A stretch of DNA of 7,570 nucleotides, from contig JANWYL010000151.1 of NCBI GenBank assembly GCA_025056955.1, forward strand, positions 1 through 7,570, given 5' to 3'. Both the position numbers and the translations under genes were made by a program. How positions within the stretch are numbered: position 1 is the first letter of the stretch; every line of letters begins with the position of its first letter. The stretch is from Sandaracinaceae bacterium. GTDB taxonomy: Bacteria > Myxococcota_A > Polyangia > Polyangiales > Sandaracinaceae. The notes under the pieces are model-generated. The model was given only the letters and a program-made list of their open reading frames with translations, was not told where the DNA came from and made no database searches. Positions 6,179 to 7,570 of the stretch are shown here, piece by piece.

Positions 6179-6511
6179 ATGAAAGCGAGCACTGAGAGCG
6201 ATTTGGATCTTCGTCCAAGAAGCGAAGAGGCAGGTGCTTCTTGTCCACCTCCTGAAAGCTTCGAAAGCCTTCTCGATAGGTTGACGCAAATTGTCCGCGA
6301 GCTTGAATCAGGGGAAATTCCCCTCGAGCGGGCCCTTATGCTTTTTGAAGAGGGTGTGCGACTGGCCCGCGAGGGCAAAGAGCGGCTCGATCGGGCAGAG
6401 GCTCGAATCGAAGAGCTTTTGGGCCAAAGCCTTCGTCCCATCAATCCAGGAGAGCTTCAGAGCGATCTCAGTCGCCCCACACGAGGCGCTCCAACAGCAG
6501 ATCGGGAGTAA
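6179..6511 (+). CDS. xseB: Exodeoxyribonuclease VII small subunit
   Basis: XseB is the small helical-hairpin subunit that binds XseA to form exonuclease VII, which degrades single-stranded DNA in both directions and acts in repair. The family core is clear at residues 27-83: SFESLLDRLTQIVRELESGE, then IPLERALMLFEEGVRLARE and ERLDRAEARIEELL. The protein is 110 residues, longer than the usual 70-80. A 26-residue polar N-terminal extension and a 27-residue Pro/Arg tail make up the difference. The ATG at 6179 has only a weak CAGG upstream, and no in-frame ATG or GTG lies nearer the core, so the extension is plausibly real. xseA, often adjacent in other bacteria, is absent here. The gene shares direction with tatD and the HEAT-like gene, consistent with one transcript. 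Confidence 0.93.
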   Translation: MKASTESDLDLRPRSEEAGASCPPPESFESLLDRLTQIVRELESGEIPLERALMLFEEGVRLAREGKERLDRAEARIEELLGQSLRPINPGELQSDLSRPTRGAPTADRE

Positions 6512-6538
6512 TGGTTTGAGGGCATGAGGTGATTGACC

Positions 6539-6546
6539 AGGAGGGG
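6539..6546 (+). promoter_or_regulatory. Strong ribosome binding site for the PilZ-like gene
   Basis: AGGAGGGG lies 7 bp before ATG 6554 and is the best SD-gene pairing in the window. It favours 6554 over the in-frame ATG at 6566, which has its own weaker CAGGAG directly touching it. The ATG at 6547 opens only a ten-codon frame. Confidence 0.7.
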
Positions 6547-6553
6547 ATGAAGC

Positions 6554-7570
6554 ATGCCTCAGGAGATGGCAATTGAAGTTTTTACTCCATTTGAAGGAAC
6601 TTCTGCCTTTGTAGAGCATTTTGCTGCCCGAGTTGAAGAGGGGCAGATCGTTTTGCCCTATAGCGAAGCAATTGATGAAGGGATCTTTTTGGAATTTTCT
6701 CTGCTTCTTCTTGACGGAAGCGTTGCTTTGGCGGGCAAAGGGCAAGTGAACGCTTGTTACGACAATGGGGAAGAATATCCCCCTGAGTATCGATTCGATG
6801 TGGTGGTGCAGATCACTGAGCTGCCTGGGATGAATGCAATTCTTTTTGAGCGCATCCTTGAGACCAAGGAGCGCTTGGAGGCTGGTGAGCCAGGGACAGG
6901 AGAGGTTGATGTGCGGCAACTTTCGTCCTTGTCCCAAGAGGGGCCAGCTCAGCCAGATATGGTTTCGAGGGGCAGTGAAGAAGCGGTTCGCAGCGTGGGT
7001 CCAGAGGATTTTGCAGGTGGAGCGAGCGAGGAGATGCCTCCCTTTGAGCCTCCCCCAAGCGAACAGTTCTCAGAATTCTCAGAATTTGAGGGCAACGAAG
7101 CCTCACCGCTTGCCGAAGGGGAGGGCGCTGCGCTTTCTGAAGCTTCCGAGGAGATGGGGTATGCTGCTTTTGGTGGAAGCCCATCGCCTCTAAGCAGCTT
7201 TCAGGCCGAAGCAATGCCACCGGCTCCTCGGCCAAGCGCTCCCCCTCGTCCCCCTTCTGTCGCTCCCGTTGCACCCCATTCTGTGAGCGCTTCGGCACCT
7301 CCCTCGGCTCCACCTTCATTCCGGGAGGCTGCCAGTGAGCGTGCTCCTGCCCAAGCACGGCTCAAATTTGTTCCCGATCTCGACCCCTCTGGGCCTCTCC
7401 TTCGTCGCCCTGTCACTCCTTTTGAGTGGCAACCTGAGCCTCTCCCGCGACCGACGCCTCCGCCTTCCTCTGGCCTGCTCTCTTTTTCTTCGCTCGTGCG
7501 CCTTGAGCTTCCTCCTCGGCCTGAAGATGCCGAGCGCTACCGGGTGGCTCCTGCAAATCACCCCCGCTTG
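6554..7570 (+). CDS. PilZ-like domain protein with long disordered linker, 3' end missing
   Basis: The reading frame stays open for 339 codons to the window edge. Residues about 10-105 resemble the divergent PilZ module of the TIGR02266 type found in myxobacteria: FVEHFAARVEEGQIVLP, an E-G-I-F-L-E-F strand, then LDGSVALAGKGQV and YRFDVVVQITEL. The canonical c-di-GMP motifs RxxxR and D/NxSxxG are not visible, so c-di-GMP binding is doubtful. Residues 110-205 are acidic and low complexity (many E, S, G) with an FSEFSEF repeat. Residues 222-260 are Pro/Ala/Ser rich. After 265 short ordered-looking segments return (ARLKFVPDLDPSGPLLRRP, LVRLELPPRPEDAERYRV), suggesting a folded domain begins beyond the edge, which I cannot identify. 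It sits last in the visible operon with a strong SD. It has no signal peptide and is probably cytoplasmic. Confidence 0.85.
   Translation, partial: MPQEMAIEVFTPFEGTSAFVEHFAARVEEGQIVLPYSEAIDEGIFLEFSLLLLDGSVALAGKGQVNACYDNGEEYPPEYRFDVVVQITELPGMNAILFERILETKERLEAGEPGTGEVDVRQLSSLSQEGPAQPDMVSRGSEEAVRSVGPEDFAGGASEEMPPFEPPPSEQFSEFSEFEGNEASPLAEGEGAALSEASEEMGYAAFGGSPSPLSSFQAEAMPPAPRPSAPPRPPSVAPVAPHSVSASAPPSAPPSFREAASERAPAQARLKFVPDLDPSGPLLRRPVTPFEWQPEPLPRPTPPPSSGLLSFSSLVRLELPPRPEDAERYRVAPANHPRL
7067..7084 (+). repeat. Two tandem 9 bp units TTCTCAGAA inside the PilZ-like gene
   Basis: Two exact copies of TTCTCAGAA are followed by a partial third (TTTGAG). They encode F-S-E repeated in the acidic linker. 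The unit is a whole number of codons, so copy-number change would keep the frame, as is common in disordered linkers. Confidence 0.8.

Noticed and set aside
6310..6324. Near-perfect palindrome AGGGGAAATTCCCCT
   Set aside because: It lies within the conserved ESGEIPLE coding motif of xseB, so it is explained by coding constraint.
6308..7358. Minus-strand open frames opposite xseB and the PilZ-like gene
   Set aside because: They are antisense to well-supported genes, lack start signals, and have no recognisable features.
1..7570. CRISPR array, tRNA genes, insertion sequences or phage genes
   Set aside because: No regularly spaced repeats, no cloverleaf with a T-loop GTTCGA-type motif, no transposase or integrase motifs, and no terminal inverted repeats were seen on reading both strands.

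Overview
The window is a 7.6 kb stretch of ordinary bacterial chromosome. By eye the GC content is in the high 50s percent. Genes are packed tightly, and there are no mobile elements, CRISPR arrays, tRNA or rRNA genes. The best guess at lineage is a deltaproteobacterium in the broad sense, possibly Myxococcota. That rests on a TIGR02266-like divergent PilZ module at the head of a long disordered protein, small Cys-rich lipoproteins, and the codon style. No single gene proves it.

Layout. (1) Positions 1-791, minus strand: most of chorismate synthase (aroC), with its C-terminus cut by the window edge. (2) A 63 bp divergent gap. (3) Positions 855-2600, plus strand: arginyl-tRNA synthetase (argS), complete. 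(4) Positions 2607-3263, minus strand: two tandem paralogous predicted lipoproteins sharing a four-cysteine core. They converge on argS across a small hairpin that looks like a two-way terminator. (5) A 152 bp divergent promoter region. (6) Positions 3416-7570, plus strand: a likely operon of four genes. They are a TatD-family metal-dependent hydrolase, a secreted or anchored HEAT-like helical repeat protein of unknown role, the exonuclease VII small subunit (xseB), and the start of a PilZ-like protein with a long acidic then Pro/Ala-rich linker that runs off the window.

How they fit together. aroC and argS are core metabolism and translation genes and are linked only by a shared divergent control region. 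TatD-family nucleases and XseB both belong to DNA processing, so their proximity may be meaningful. The HEAT-like gene starts at a GTG directly after the tatD stop codon, in the same reading frame, which implies translational coupling. xseA is not in this window.

I found no clear new defence or mobile system. The parts most worth a second look are the duplicated four-cysteine lipoproteins, the tatD/HEAT in-frame stop-start junction, the truncated PilZ-linker protein, and several translation-initiation oddities: an SD-led short ORF overlapping the argS start, and a possibly leaderless tatD.
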